Under the pieces are notes generated by a model. That model ran no database searches. It was given only the letters and a program-made list of their open reading frames with translations, and had not been told where the DNA came from. From the NCBI GenBank assembly GCA_003243455.1, contig QFQS01000001.1, positions 1 through 64,000 on the forward strand: a DNA stretch of 64,000 nt. The letters run 5' to 3'. A program made the position numbers and the translations under genes. This DNA comes from Cereibacter sphaeroides (GTDB lineage Bacteria; Pseudomonadota; Alphaproteobacteria; Rhodobacterales; Rhodobacteraceae). Below are positions 38,463 through 45,521 of the stretch, piece after piece; within the stretch, counting starts at the first letter, position 1; each line of letters starts with the position of its first letter.

Positions 38463-38923
38463 CCACCAAACCCGACAAACGCCAGATGAAGGCGGCCGCG
38501 CGGCTTTATGCCGTGCAGGCCCTGTTCCAGATGGAAAGCTCCGGCCAGACCGTCGAATCCGTGGCGCGAGAGTTTGAAACCCATCGCTTCGGTGCGGTCT
38601 ATGACGAAGACGAGATGGTCGAAGGCGACGTCGACCACTTCCGCGCCCTGATCGACCATGCGGTGAACCATCAGGCCAGGATCGACCAGATGACCGACCG
38701 CGCCCTGGTCGCCAGATGGCCCATCGACCGCATCGACCCCGTCCTGCGCGCCCTGTTCCGCGCCGCAGGCGGCGAGATGCTGGAAACGGCAACCCCGCCC
38801 AAGGTGGTCATCACCGAATTCGTCGACATCGCCAAGGCCTTCTTCCCGGACGGGAAAGAATCGAAGTTCGTCAACGCTGTGCTGGATCACATGGCCCGCG
38901 AGGGAAAGCCCGAGGCGTTCTAG
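38459..38923 (+). CDS. nusB: Transcription antitermination factor NusB
   Basis: The 154-aa all-helical protein is NusB, which with NusE binds boxA RNA in rRNA antitermination. It has the N-terminal RLYAVQALFQME helix and the C-terminal segment VVITEFVDIAKAFFPDGKESKFVNAVLD. It starts at GTG 38459 overlapping ribH, the common ribH-nusB coupling. It ends the operon, three bases from a convergent small gene. Confidence 0.95.
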   Translation: MTTKPDKRQMKAAARLYAVQALFQMESSGQTVESVAREFETHRFGAVYDEDEMVEGDVDHFRALIDHAVNHQARIDQMTDRALVARWPIDRIDPVLRALFRAAGGEMLETATPPKVVITEFVDIAKAFFPDGKESKFVNAVLDHMAREGKPEAF

Positions 38924-38926
38924 GCG

Positions 38927-39259
38927 TCAGCTTAGTTTACTGATCGCGCCAGTTCGCCATGGGCGTCCTGTGCCATCTAGGTCGCTATCCCGCTTGTTGG
39001 GGTAGTATGCTTTCTTGTGAAGCAAGCCGAAGAATAACACTCCATGTATTCCGGCGACCTCGCTCTTGCTAATTGGATTTTCCCACAGCCGTTTGAAGTC
39101 TTCGCGAACTGATTTGCTTGGTCGGCGATCCCAAAAGTCTTCGATGAACTCAATATCTTGTCCTTCACCGGGGAACAGCGCCGCAAAAAGTTGGTCACTC
39201 GCTTCGAAATGATCGTAAGCGCAGTTGTCGGCACCATCTACTACGAGAACTGTTTTCAC
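38927..39259 (-). CDS. Hypothetical protein of atypical base composition
   Basis: The 110-aa protein begins MKTVLVVDGADNCAYDHFE and has an acidic middle (EFIEDFWDRRP) and a basic end. No family is recognised. The coding sequence is visibly richer in A and T, and freer in codon choice, than the genes on either side, which hints at horizontal origin. There is no signal peptide or membrane helix. It is not coupled to the neighbours and converges with nusB. Confidence 0.65.
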   Translation of the reverse strand: MKTVLVVDGADNCAYDHFEASDQLFAALFPGEGQDIEFIEDFWDRRPSKSVREDFKRLWENPISKSEVAGIHGVLFFGLLHKKAYYPNKRDSDLDGTGRPWRTGAISKLS

Positions 39260-39321
39260 CTTGTCGTTGCCTTCTGTCTTGGGGCCGTACTAAATCTTCT
39301 GTGCCGAATCTTCCTAGTCAT

Positions 39322-39729
39322 TCAATTTGCAGAGTTTATCTGCTCGTCATGACATGCAATCCCGATCTTGTTCCCATCGGGATCGCGCAGATACGCCCCG
39401 AAGTAATTTGCGTGATACTGTGGCCTCAATCCCGGTGCTCCCTCATCGCTGCCGCCGCTCGCCAACCCCGCTGCATGGGCAGCCACGACTGCTGCCCGAG
39501 TGGGCGCCAGCAGCGCTGGCATCTGGCCGTTCCCCGGCGAGGCGGCATTGCCATTCTCCGGCGCGCCGATCAGAAATAGTGGCCTCGGCTGGCCTTTTGC
39601 CTGCCATCCTGCCCAGGACCGCTCCGGCTCCAGAAAGCGTTGCTGGTGGCCTAAGGCTTCCATAACTGCCTGATAAAACCGCAATGCACGGGGGAAATCA
39701 TTCACGCCAACGAAACAATGGGACAGCAT
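39322..39729 (-). CDS. VOC family (glyoxalase/bleomycin-resistance fold) protein
   Basis: The 135-aa protein starts MLSHCFVGVNDFPRALRFY and ends YLRDPDGNKIGIACH, the two half-motifs of a vicinal-oxygen-chelate fold; His4 and the late Glu/His positions would bind a metal. Such proteins range from glyoxalases to antibiotic-binding proteins. The frame continues upstream to 40419, but the VOC domain starts at 39729, behind GGAGG about 11 nt away. The substrate is unknown. Confidence 0.85.
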   Translation of the reverse strand: MLSHCFVGVNDFPRALRFYQAVMEALGHQQRFLEPERSWAGWQAKGQPRPLFLIGAPENGNAASPGNGQMPALLAPTRAAVVAAHAAGLASGGSDEGAPGLRPQYHANYFGAYLRDPDGNKIGIACHDEQINSAN

Positions 39730-39834
39730 TTGGGCGGATTTCCTCCTGAAATGGCCATGCGCGGCCTTGTGATCGCGATTGTACTGGCGACTCGATGCTG
39801 GCGATGTATCTTTTGTGAACGGAGGATTTGCCTG

Positions 39835-40140
39835 ATGCCAAAACTCGTTCGTCTCTACATCGTCAGTTGCCTGATCGGCTTTGCCATCGCCTTGGCTTTC
39901 TCGGTCGCGCTCGTGGCCCTCGATGCAGGAAACCTGCGGCACCTGATACTTGAGACGGACAAGGGCTATCTCGCATTCGCGCTGCTCGTTTTGGCCCATG
40001 GCGTTGTCTTCGCCGGCGTCCAGTTCGCCATCGCCGTGATGCGCCTCGCCGATAACGACCGCCCGCGTGGCGGCATGCGGATGCCGGTGGGTGAGCTTCG
40101 ACCGATCCCGGTCGAGGCCGTCGCGCCCAAACGTCGCTGA
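39835..40140 (+). CDS. Small two-helix membrane protein
   Basis: The 101-aa protein has two hydrophobic helices (about residues 8-30 and 45-68) and a basic, Pro- and Arg-rich cytoplasmic tail. The start ATG 39835 follows GGAGG at 39821-39825. A terminator lies 26 nt past its stop, so it is a single-gene unit, divergent from the VOC gene. No family is recognised with certainty; such proteins are widespread in Rhodobacterales. Confidence 0.75.
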   Translation: MPKLVRLYIVSCLIGFAIALAFSVALVALDAGNLRHLILETDKGYLAFALLVLAHGVVFAGVQFAIAVMRLADNDRPRGGMRMPVGELRPIPVEAVAPKRR

Positions 40141-40165
40141 TCCCAGACCACAGACCAAACCGAAC

Positions 40166-40187
40166 AGGCCGCGCGAGCGGCCTTTTT
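40166..40187 (+). terminator. Rho-independent terminator
   Basis: AGGCCGC and GCGGCCT pair around a 4-nt loop and are followed by five T residues in all (CCTTTTTC). It terminates the small membrane-protein gene. Bases 40188-40465 after it hold no supported gene; two palindromes there (40253-40266 and 40286-40297) are noted separately. Confidence 0.8.
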
Positions 40188-40465
40188 CATTTGCGCTGAA
40201 AGGAAAAGTGGCGGGAACCGCGGCAACCGTGGAGACATGAGTTTCCCGAGAGCCTGGTTGACCAGGTGGGCGCCAGATACCAGGACCAGGATCCTGGCAG
40301 AGCCGGCTCCCTCGGAAGTGCTTATCGGCCACTGGAAAAAGAGCCTCGGCACGAGAGGGGCAGAACCCGCCACCCCAAGACATAAGTCGCGAGGCACCGC
40401 CATGCAAGCGGCACCGCACGAACGGCAGGCTTGCGCAATGTTCATCTTTCGTTCATTGCTTTCCG

Positions 40466-40942
40466 ATGACCATCGTCACCCCGGAAATCACTACGCGCGT
40501 CCTGCCCGGCCAGCTCTTGGCCCGCGGCGTATCGCGCCATCTGCTGAGCCATGACTTCGTCACCGTCGAGGAACTGGTTCCCTGTCCCGGCCTGCGGTTT
40601 GACTTGATGGCGCTGGGACCGAAGGGAGAGATCTGGGTGATCGAGTGCAAATCGGGCCGCGCCGATTTCATGACCGACCGCAAATGGCAGGGCTACCTGG
40701 AATGGTGCGACCGCTTCTTCTGGGCGGTGGATGCCGATTTCCCGACCGAGCTTTTGCCCGAGGGCACCGGCCTGATCATCGCCGATGCCTATGATGCCGA
40801 AATCCTGCGCATGGGACCGGAGACACCGCTGGCGCCCGCCCGGCGCAAGGTGATGGTGCACAAGTTCGCCCGCAATGCCGCGCTCCGCCTGCAGATGCTG
40901 CGCGATCCCGGCTATGGCGCGGGGTTCAGCGGCGCCCTTTAG
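40466..40942 (+). CDS. MmcB family DNA repair protein
   Basis: The 158-aa protein matches MmcB (PF06319), a predicted PD-(D/E)XK-like nuclease that in Caulobacter contributes to mitomycin C resistance. Motif residues are visible as LRFDLMALGPKGEIWVIECKSGRADF, whose D ... E-x-K arrangement suits a metal-dependent nuclease core, followed by KWQGYLEWCDRFFWAV. It overlaps the convergent DUF6324 gene by 17 bases. Confidence 0.88.
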   Translation: MTIVTPEITTRVLPGQLLARGVSRHLLSHDFVTVEELVPCPGLRFDLMALGPKGEIWVIECKSGRADFMTDRKWQGYLEWCDRFFWAVDADFPTELLPEGTGLIIADAYDAEILRMGPETPLAPARRKVMVHKFARNAALRLQMLRDPGYGAGFSGAL

Positions 40943-41144
40943 GCTTCGGCGCGCTTGACTGGCCCATCGCGCGTGCCCGCTCGGCCGCTGCGCGTAGTTC
41001 CTCCGCGATCTCTTCCGCCTCTTCAGGCTCGAAATCCAGCGGCAGTTCGACGCCCTCGGCCTCGATATAGATCCGCACCATGCCAATGCTCGTCGGGCCG
41101 ATCTGCAGATTGGCGGCGATCTCGCTTTGCTTGTCGATACCCAT
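40926..41144 (-). CDS. DUF6324 family small protein
   Basis: The 72-aa protein starts MGIDKQSEIAANLQIGP and contains PEEAEEIAEELRAAAE, a helical acidic end that suits the DUF6324 family of alphaproteobacteria. The start ATG 41144 has GGGAG a few bases upstream; longer in-frame starts at 41171 and 41294 lack support. Function is unknown. It converges with the mmcB gene and diverges from the MarR-GNAT gene. Confidence 0.78.
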   Translation of the reverse strand: MGIDKQSEIAANLQIGPTSIGMVRIYIEAEGVELPLDFEPEEAEEIAEELRAAAERARAMGQSSAPKPKGRR

Positions 41145-41212
41145 GGCCAAGGCTCCCACTTTTGAGGTCATTAGGCGGTAGCGCGAAGCAGGGCAGGGGG
41201 CAAGGCTGAATA

Positions 41213-41229
41213 ACTTGACAGAATCAAGT
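41213..41229. promoter_or_regulatory. Candidate MarR operator
   Basis: ACTTGA (41213-41218) and TCAAGT (41224-41229) form an inverted repeat with a 5-nt spacer, 33 nt before the MarR-GNAT start and between two divergent genes. The TTGA...TCAA core is common in MarR-family sites, so self-regulation is likely. Confidence 0.5.
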
Positions 41230-41262
41230 AAATTGCGCCTTGTCGCTCCAGAGGTGATTTCC

Positions 41263-42174
41263 ATGGACGTCATCGACCGCGTGCGCGCCTTCAACCGCTT
41301 CTACACCGGGCGGCTCGGCCTGTTGCAGCGCAGCTATCTCGGCTCCGGTATGGGGCTGACAGAGGTGCGCATCCTGCATGATCTCGACGCCGAAACTCCG
41401 GTGCAGGCAAGGGCGCTGGCCCAGACACTCGGCCTCGACGAAGGCTATCTCAGTCGTGTCCTCGCCGCTTTCGAAAAGCAGGGCCTGATCGTCCGAGAAC
41501 CCGCGCCCGGCGATGCGCGCCAACGGCTGATCCACCTGACGCCTGCGGGCCTTGCCCATCTGAAAACGCTCCGCGCCGCATCGCGGGAAGCTGTCGGCAA
41601 CATCCTGTCGTCCCTTCCGCCAGCCCGAAAGCTGGCACTCGCCGATGCGCTGGACAGCGCCGTCCGGCTGCTGTCGGGCGCCACCGAGGACGTGACGCTG
41701 CGCAACCTGATCCCCGGCGATGCCGGCTGGGTCATCTCTCGCCACGCCGAGCTCTACGCTCGCGACGAAGGCTTTGACGCCAGTTTCGAAACCCTCGTCG
41801 CCTGGATCGTTGCCGACTTTCTGGCCAGCCATGACCCGGCTCGGGAACGCGGCTGGATCGCCGCCCGCGGCATCGAACGCCTTGGCAGTATCTTCTGTGT
41901 GACTGAAGGCGCCGAGACACCACAGATCGCCAAACTCCGCCTGTTCTTCGTCGAACAAAGCGAACGCGGCACAGGCCTTGCGCAGCAGATGCTGGAGACC
42001 TGCATGAACTTCGCACGGAAGGCGGACTACAACCACATGCGGCTCTGGACCCATGAGAGCCATCGCGCCGCAGGCCGGTTGTATGCGCGCAACGGCTTTG
42101 CTCTGACCGCCAGCAATCCGGTCCGGAATTTCGGGCAGAATCTCGTCGAGCAGACCTGGGAGAGGGCGCTTTAG
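41263..42174 (+). CDS. MarR-GNAT fusion: bifunctional regulator / N-acetyltransferase
   Basis: The 303-aa protein joins an N-terminal MarR winged-helix domain (about residues 1-140; recognition part DEGYLSRVLAAFEKQGLI and wing DARQRLIHLTPAG) to a C-terminal GNAT acetyltransferase domain (about 150-300; RLFFVEQSERGTGLAQQML gives the acetyl-CoA loop, and HRAAGRLYARNGF the last helix-strand). ATG 41263 follows GAGGTGATTTCC; a TTG at 41215 would run through the putative operator. The acceptor molecule is unknown. Confidence 0.88.
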   Translation: MDVIDRVRAFNRFYTGRLGLLQRSYLGSGMGLTEVRILHDLDAETPVQARALAQTLGLDEGYLSRVLAAFEKQGLIVREPAPGDARQRLIHLTPAGLAHLKTLRAASREAVGNILSSLPPARKLALADALDSAVRLLSGATEDVTLRNLIPGDAGWVISRHAELYARDEGFDASFETLVAWIVADFLASHDPARERGWIAARGIERLGSIFCVTEGAETPQIAKLRLFFVEQSERGTGLAQQMLETCMNFARKADYNHMRLWTHESHRAAGRLYARNGFALTASNPVRNFGQNLVEQTWERAL

Positions 42175-42244
42175 CGCGATCTGGCCATTGCTGCCCGACG
42201 GGACTTGCAATCGACGGGGTGGGGCGATACATCGCCCCTCGAGT

Positions 42245-42321
42245 GCCGACGTAGCTCAGTTGGTTAGAGCACTAGATTGTGGATCTAGGGGTCCCCCGTT
42301 CGAGCCGGGGCGTCGGTACCA
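42245..42321 (+). tRNA. tRNA-His (anticodon GTG), prophage integration site
   Basis: A full cloverleaf is present: acceptor GCCGACG with CGTCGGT, anticodon stem CTAGA/TCTAG around a loop with GTG (42279-42281), T-arm CCCCG-TTCGAGC-CGGGG, discriminator A and encoded CCA. There is no G at position -1 (base 42244 is T), and the discriminator is A73, the noncanonical pattern known from one alphaproteobacterial group. The prophage begins directly after its 3' end. Confidence 0.95.
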
Positions 42322-42417
42322 AAATCCTGCCAAGAAATCAGGGGCTAGGGTTACACTCAGTCGGTCGTCGTATTTTCAGTTGTCGAATGTTGTCGAATGC
42401 CTGTTGGCACGATGTTC

Positions 42418-43659
42418 TCAGACAGTCTTCCGCGCACGCAGTTCGATCACCTTGTTCGCGTTCTCGCTCCGCTCTCTGATGTAGCGGTTGGTCGTCTCGA
42501 TAGTGCTGTGGTTCGCCTGATCGCGCATGGCGAACGGCGAGGCCCCGAGGTTCTGGGCGTGGTTCAGTGCGCCTGACCGGGTGTCCATCATCTTGATCTC
42601 ATCCGGCACGCCAGCCTTGCGGGCATAGAGGCGATAGCGGTCTGCCCAGAGGAAGCGATCGAAGGGCCGGCCATTGGGCTGCTTGATCACAGGGCCGATG
42701 CGCTGGTCCTGCGGAACAGATTTCAGCCTTGCTTGCAGGTCGGGGATCAGCGTGAGGTCGAACACCAGTTCTTCCGGCATGTCGTCTTCGGTCTTCGATG
42801 GCGTCTTGGTCAGCGTGGTCAGATCACGGTCGAACATGTCCCAGGTCAGTCCATCCGCCCATCTGCGCCCGTCGCCCTTGCCGAGCCACTGGCCGCGCAC
42901 ATCGACGGCGCGAAGGGTGAGCCACCACTGGAACGACAGGCCCAGAGCGAACGCGGCGTCTTTGGCATCGTCTGCCGCGGCGATGACGGCCAGAACCTGA
43001 TCGGGCTTCGGCGTGACAGTGCGCCGCCTCGGGGACTTGATGACCATCTCCGACAGGATATCAACCACATCCCGAGCGCCGGTCGCTTTGATCATCTTGC
43101 CGTAGCCAGCGAGGATGCGGATCATCGTGAAGCCGCGCTTGACGTAGCTGGTGGCGCTGGTCGGGCGCGGTGCCAGCCCTTTCTCTTTGCGGTCAAGGTT
43201 GTCAGCGATGGCGCGCGCCGTGAAGTTGTCGCCCATGGCTTTCTTCCAGCCCTTCAGTTCCGCAAGGTCTGTGGCAGCGATCTTCACCGAGCCGATGGCG
43301 ACTTCGAGCCGTGCGAGGGTGTTCAGATAGTCCTCGCGGGTGTTGGCCTTCACGTCCTGGAAGGGCGAATGCTCATCGCTCTTGTAGCGGCCGATCAGCC
43401 AGAGCCAGGTGCCTTCCTCGACCTTGGGCGCCTGCTGGCCGGATGCCCACTGAAGCATGTCCCGCGTATAGGCTCGGCACATGGCGGCGCGATCAGCATC
43501 CCGATCATCGCCATAGAGGCCAGGAAGGGGGTGCTTCTTGTTTAGATATCCCGCCTTCACAAGGTGCGGGGACGGGCGCCAGTAGAGGTATTTCCCTGAT
43601 CGGAATAACCCCGGCGCATAGGTCGGATCGCCGTCGAGACGGCTTAGATCAAAACGCAT
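42418..43659 (-). CDS. Phage tyrosine recombinase (integrase)
   Basis: The 413-aa protein has an N-terminal SAM-like core-binding part (about residues 100-190) and a C-terminal catalytic domain. Catalytic residues appear as Arg in LTLRAVDVRG, Arg in DTRSGALNHA, His in ANHSTIETTNRY and the nucleophile Tyr in that same segment. The HxxR box reads MxxR, so one usual His is replaced. It lies next to tRNA-His, as expected for the enzyme that integrated the prophage there. ATG 43659 follows AGGAG at ten bases; the frame is open to 43746. Confidence 0.92.
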   Translation of the reverse strand: MRFDLSRLDGDPTYAPGLFRSGKYLYWRPSPHLVKAGYLNKKHPLPGLYGDDRDADRAAMCRAYTRDMLQWASGQQAPKVEEGTWLWLIGRYKSDEHSPFQDVKANTREDYLNTLARLEVAIGSVKIAATDLAELKGWKKAMGDNFTARAIADNLDRKEKGLAPRPTSATSYVKRGFTMIRILAGYGKMIKATGARDVVDILSEMVIKSPRRRTVTPKPDQVLAVIAAADDAKDAAFALGLSFQWWLTLRAVDVRGQWLGKGDGRRWADGLTWDMFDRDLTTLTKTPSKTEDDMPEELVFDLTLIPDLQARLKSVPQDQRIGPVIKQPNGRPFDRFLWADRYRLYARKAGVPDEIKMMDTRSGALNHAQNLGASPFAMRDQANHSTIETTNRYIRERSENANKVIELRARKTV

Positions 43660-43927
43660 CCAATCTTGCTCCTGATGGTGTTGTGGTGTCGTGGTGCTGC
43701 CCGGATTGGGCAATTCCAGCATCAGCCACGGTGCGCCTTCTGGCAAGCCAAGCGTGAATGTCGGCTTTTTGGGTCAAATCCAGCAGCCGGTCCTTCCTCG
43801 GGAAGCCCTCTCGTTCCAGCGCCGCGCGGTTCTCCTTGAACCACGCAACAGGCTTGCCCAGTGTCTGGGCGCACCATGCGTCAGAGGCGTAAGCAGAGGC
43901 TTCGGTGAGGGTGCGGTCGACTTTCAC
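43649..43927 (-). CDS. Excisionase-like small DNA-binding protein
   Basis: The 92-aa protein has one compact segment (WCAQTLGKPVAWFKENR ... LLDLTQKADIHAWLARR) that looks like the winged-helix fold of AlpA/Xis-type proteins, in which the first helix pair picks a target and the last residues bind DNA. It starts with GTG overlapping the upstream stop as GTGA, and its end overlaps the integrase start by 11 bases. Position next to the integrase supports an excision role. The match is structural in appearance only. Confidence 0.7.
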   Translation of the reverse strand: MKVDRTLTEASAYASDAWCAQTLGKPVAWFKENRAALEREGFPRKDRLLDLTQKADIHAWLARRRTVADAGIAQSGQHHDTTTPSGARLDAF

Positions 43928-44310
43928 TTTAAGATCTCCGCCCCCGGCACCTCGATCAGGCCAGCCTCGACCCAGCGGTGCTGCGTCTCATAGATCGCGT
44001 TGACGACCTGCCATGCCAGCGCGGCGGCATATCGGTCCGCGATGTATTCGGCCCCGTGCTTGTCGCGCCAGTCGAGGATATCGTGGCAAGCTTGGCACCC
44101 AGCTGCGACGTGCAGGTCCGATGATTTGCTACCCATCCCCTTGCCGACGCTCTTGATGTGGCAGGGAACGACGGTCGGCTGCGGCGAGCATTTGCCGCCC
44201 GGCAGGAAGGACGCGATCCTGAGTGTGCAGGGCATGTCCTTGGCCGCATCGAGCAGCGCGCGGGACCGAACCTTTGGCAACAAGGCGGGGTTCTGGATGA
44301 AGATGGTCAC
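43924..44310 (-). CDS. DUF1364 family phage protein (HNH-nuclease-like Cys/His protein)
   Basis: The 128-aa protein matches DUF1364 (PF07102), found in many lambdoid phages. Conserved parts are CTLRIASFLPGG, VVPCHIKSVGKGMGSKSSDL and AAGCQACHDILDWR; the paired Cys and His residues would bind zinc, and the layout resembles HNH-type nucleases. It starts with GTG (GTGA overlap). The molecular role in phage growth is not settled. Confidence 0.8.
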   Translation of the reverse strand: MTIFIQNPALLPKVRSRALLDAAKDMPCTLRIASFLPGGKCSPQPTVVPCHIKSVGKGMGSKSSDLHVAAGCQACHDILDWRDKHGAEYIADRYAAALAWQVVNAIYETQHRWVEAGLIEVPGAEILK

Positions 44311-44591
44311 AGCCGACCCCCTTCCTTGCGGCGCTTCACAAGGTCGCTCGCCGTGACGGCAAACTTCTTTCCGAAGAACTTGGCGAGGTCGTAGATGCGC
44401 GAATAACCGATGCCCGTGATCTGGCTGATTTGCGCGGCGGAATAGGTTTTCATCAAAGGCGAGATGCGCGCCCAGTCTGCGTTGCGCTTCTGTTCAACCC
44501 TGATTGCAAATTCCGACTTCGGTGGCTCGACCCACTCACGCTTCGGCGCGCGGATCAGGTATTCGCCTTTCCAGCTATCGTCCATGGTCAC
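44307..44591 (-). CDS. Phage protein with C-terminal HTH-like segment
   Basis: The 94-aa protein has a polar N-terminus and, from about residue 50, a helix-turn-helix-like stretch (YSAAQISQITGIGYSRIYDLAKFFG) with a basic tail. This suggests DNA binding. The start overlaps the upstream stop as ATGA, and its stop overlaps the DUF1364 gene. No family name can be given; a small regulator of the left operon is possible. Confidence 0.72.
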   Translation of the reverse strand: MTMDDSWKGEYLIRAPKREWVEPPKSEFAIRVEQKRNADWARISPLMKTYSAAQISQITGIGYSRIYDLAKFFGKKFAVTASDLVKRRKEGGRL

Positions 44592-44884
44592 GCCTCCGGT
44601 TTCGAGCCAAGGCCGCAGTAGCCGCGCTCTGGCTTTGTCGGGATGCCGTATGCCTCGCGATCCGCCATCACGGTCTTGACGGCCTCGCCATGCCTCAGGG
44701 TATTGCCGCCCTTGATCTTCGCGACCGCCTCGACGAATGCCGGGTGATCAGCGGGGATCGGCAACCAGCGCCACACAGCGCAGGACGGCCCCTTACAGCC
44801 CGTCTCGGCCTTGGGGGTGGCGAAGACCCGCGCGAGCGGACATTGCCACTGTGCGGCGGCTTCTGACGGGGTGAGCGCGGTCAT
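44588..44884 (-). CDS. Small phage protein of unknown function
   Basis: The 98-aa protein starts MTALTPSEAAAQWQCP and has several Cys residues (near 14, 29, 34 and 91) and a KGPSCAVWRWLP segment that could bind a metal. No family is recognised. ATG 44884 overlaps the upstream stop as ATGA, so it belongs to the left operon; the open frame to 44923 is not needed. Confidence 0.75.
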   Translation of the reverse strand: MTALTPSEAAAQWQCPLARVFATPKAETGCKGPSCAVWRWLPIPADHPAFVEAVAKIKGGNTLRHGEAVKTVMADREAYGIPTKPERGYCGLGSKPEA

Positions 44885-45144
44885 GCTGCCTCCGGGTCTG
44901 TTCTGATGACGATGCGCACACACTCAAGGTCGGACCCTTCGATCTGATCCGGCGTGATGACGATGCTTTCGGGGTCGATGGGCGAGGCGATGATCGAGAG
45001 AAAACTGTCCCGATCCGCCTCCGCCTGCTTCACGCTGACATCGACGACGGTCACTTCCGTGATCCACCGCTCTGACAGTTCCGGCACCGTGTTGAAGGTG
45101 GTGCCGATGAACTCTTCCGCCTCGGATTGGGTCATGCGGCGCAT
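44881..45144 (-). CDS. Small phage protein of unknown function
   Basis: The 87-aa protein starts MRRMTQSEAEEFIG and is acidic overall, with alternating hydrophobic strands in its second half (SIVITPDQ, ECVRIVIRTD). No family is recognised. Its start shares one base with the upstream stop, and its stop overlaps the next gene by four bases. It is part of the left operon. Confidence 0.72.
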   Translation of the reverse strand: MRRMTQSEAEEFIGTTFNTVPELSERWITEVTVVDVSVKQAEADRDSFLSIIASPIDPESIVITPDQIEGSDLECVRIVIRTDPEAA

Positions 45145-45521
45145 CAACGGTCCTCGCCCTGCAACTTGCGGGAGTACCAAGAGAGCAATTCCGCGTTCAC
45201 GAACTCGTGGATGCTGTCCCCAAATGGCAGGGTCGCGCGGCGCAGAAACGGTTCGATGTTCTCGGAGAAGTAGAGGGATGTGCCGTCATGCCAGCACGGC
45301 CCACCAAGCAGCCAGCACTCCTGATGCGACGGCTCTGTTGCGCCATACATCGGCTTGCGGCTGTGAACCTCGACGCCGCCGTAGTATTTCTCTTCGCGAT
45401 CAAAGCCGGCCGGCGAAGACGCTGCCCATATGTGGATGCCGCCGAGCGGGCCGACGACTGACCAGAGATGGCGCACGTTGCTCTCTTTGGGTTCCTCGTA
45501 GGCATAAGTGAGCGCGCTCAT
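45144..45521 (-). CDS. Phage protein of unknown function
   Basis: The 125-aa protein has a mixed strand-rich composition with a conserved-looking core HLWSVVGPLGGIHIWA and ECWLLGGPCWHDGTSLYF. It is soluble, without signal peptide. No family is recognised. The start overlaps the recT stop as ATGA. It lies between the recombination genes and several small unknowns, all probably translated from one message. Confidence 0.75.
   Translation of the reverse strand: MSALTYAYEEPKESNVRHLWSVVGPLGGIHIWAASSPAGFDREEKYYGGVEVHSRKPMYGATEPSHQECWLLGGPCWHDGTSLYFSENIEPFLRRATLPFGDSIHEFVNAELLSWYSRKLQGEDR

Noticed and set aside
36720..38792. Long minus-strand frame (690 codons)
   Set aside because: It is a shadow of ribB, ribH and nusB, with Gly/Arg/His-rich composition and no recognisable domain.
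40253..40297. Two palindromes (CCTGGT-TG-ACCAGG and CCAGGATCCTGG) before the mmcB gene
   Set aside because: There is no transposase, terminator tract or neighbouring gene start that would give them a role, and chance palindromes are common in GC-rich DNA.
39730..40419. Upstream extension of the VOC gene
   Set aside because: The VOC domain starts at MLSHCF (39729). The extension runs antisense to the small membrane protein and has no similarity of its own.
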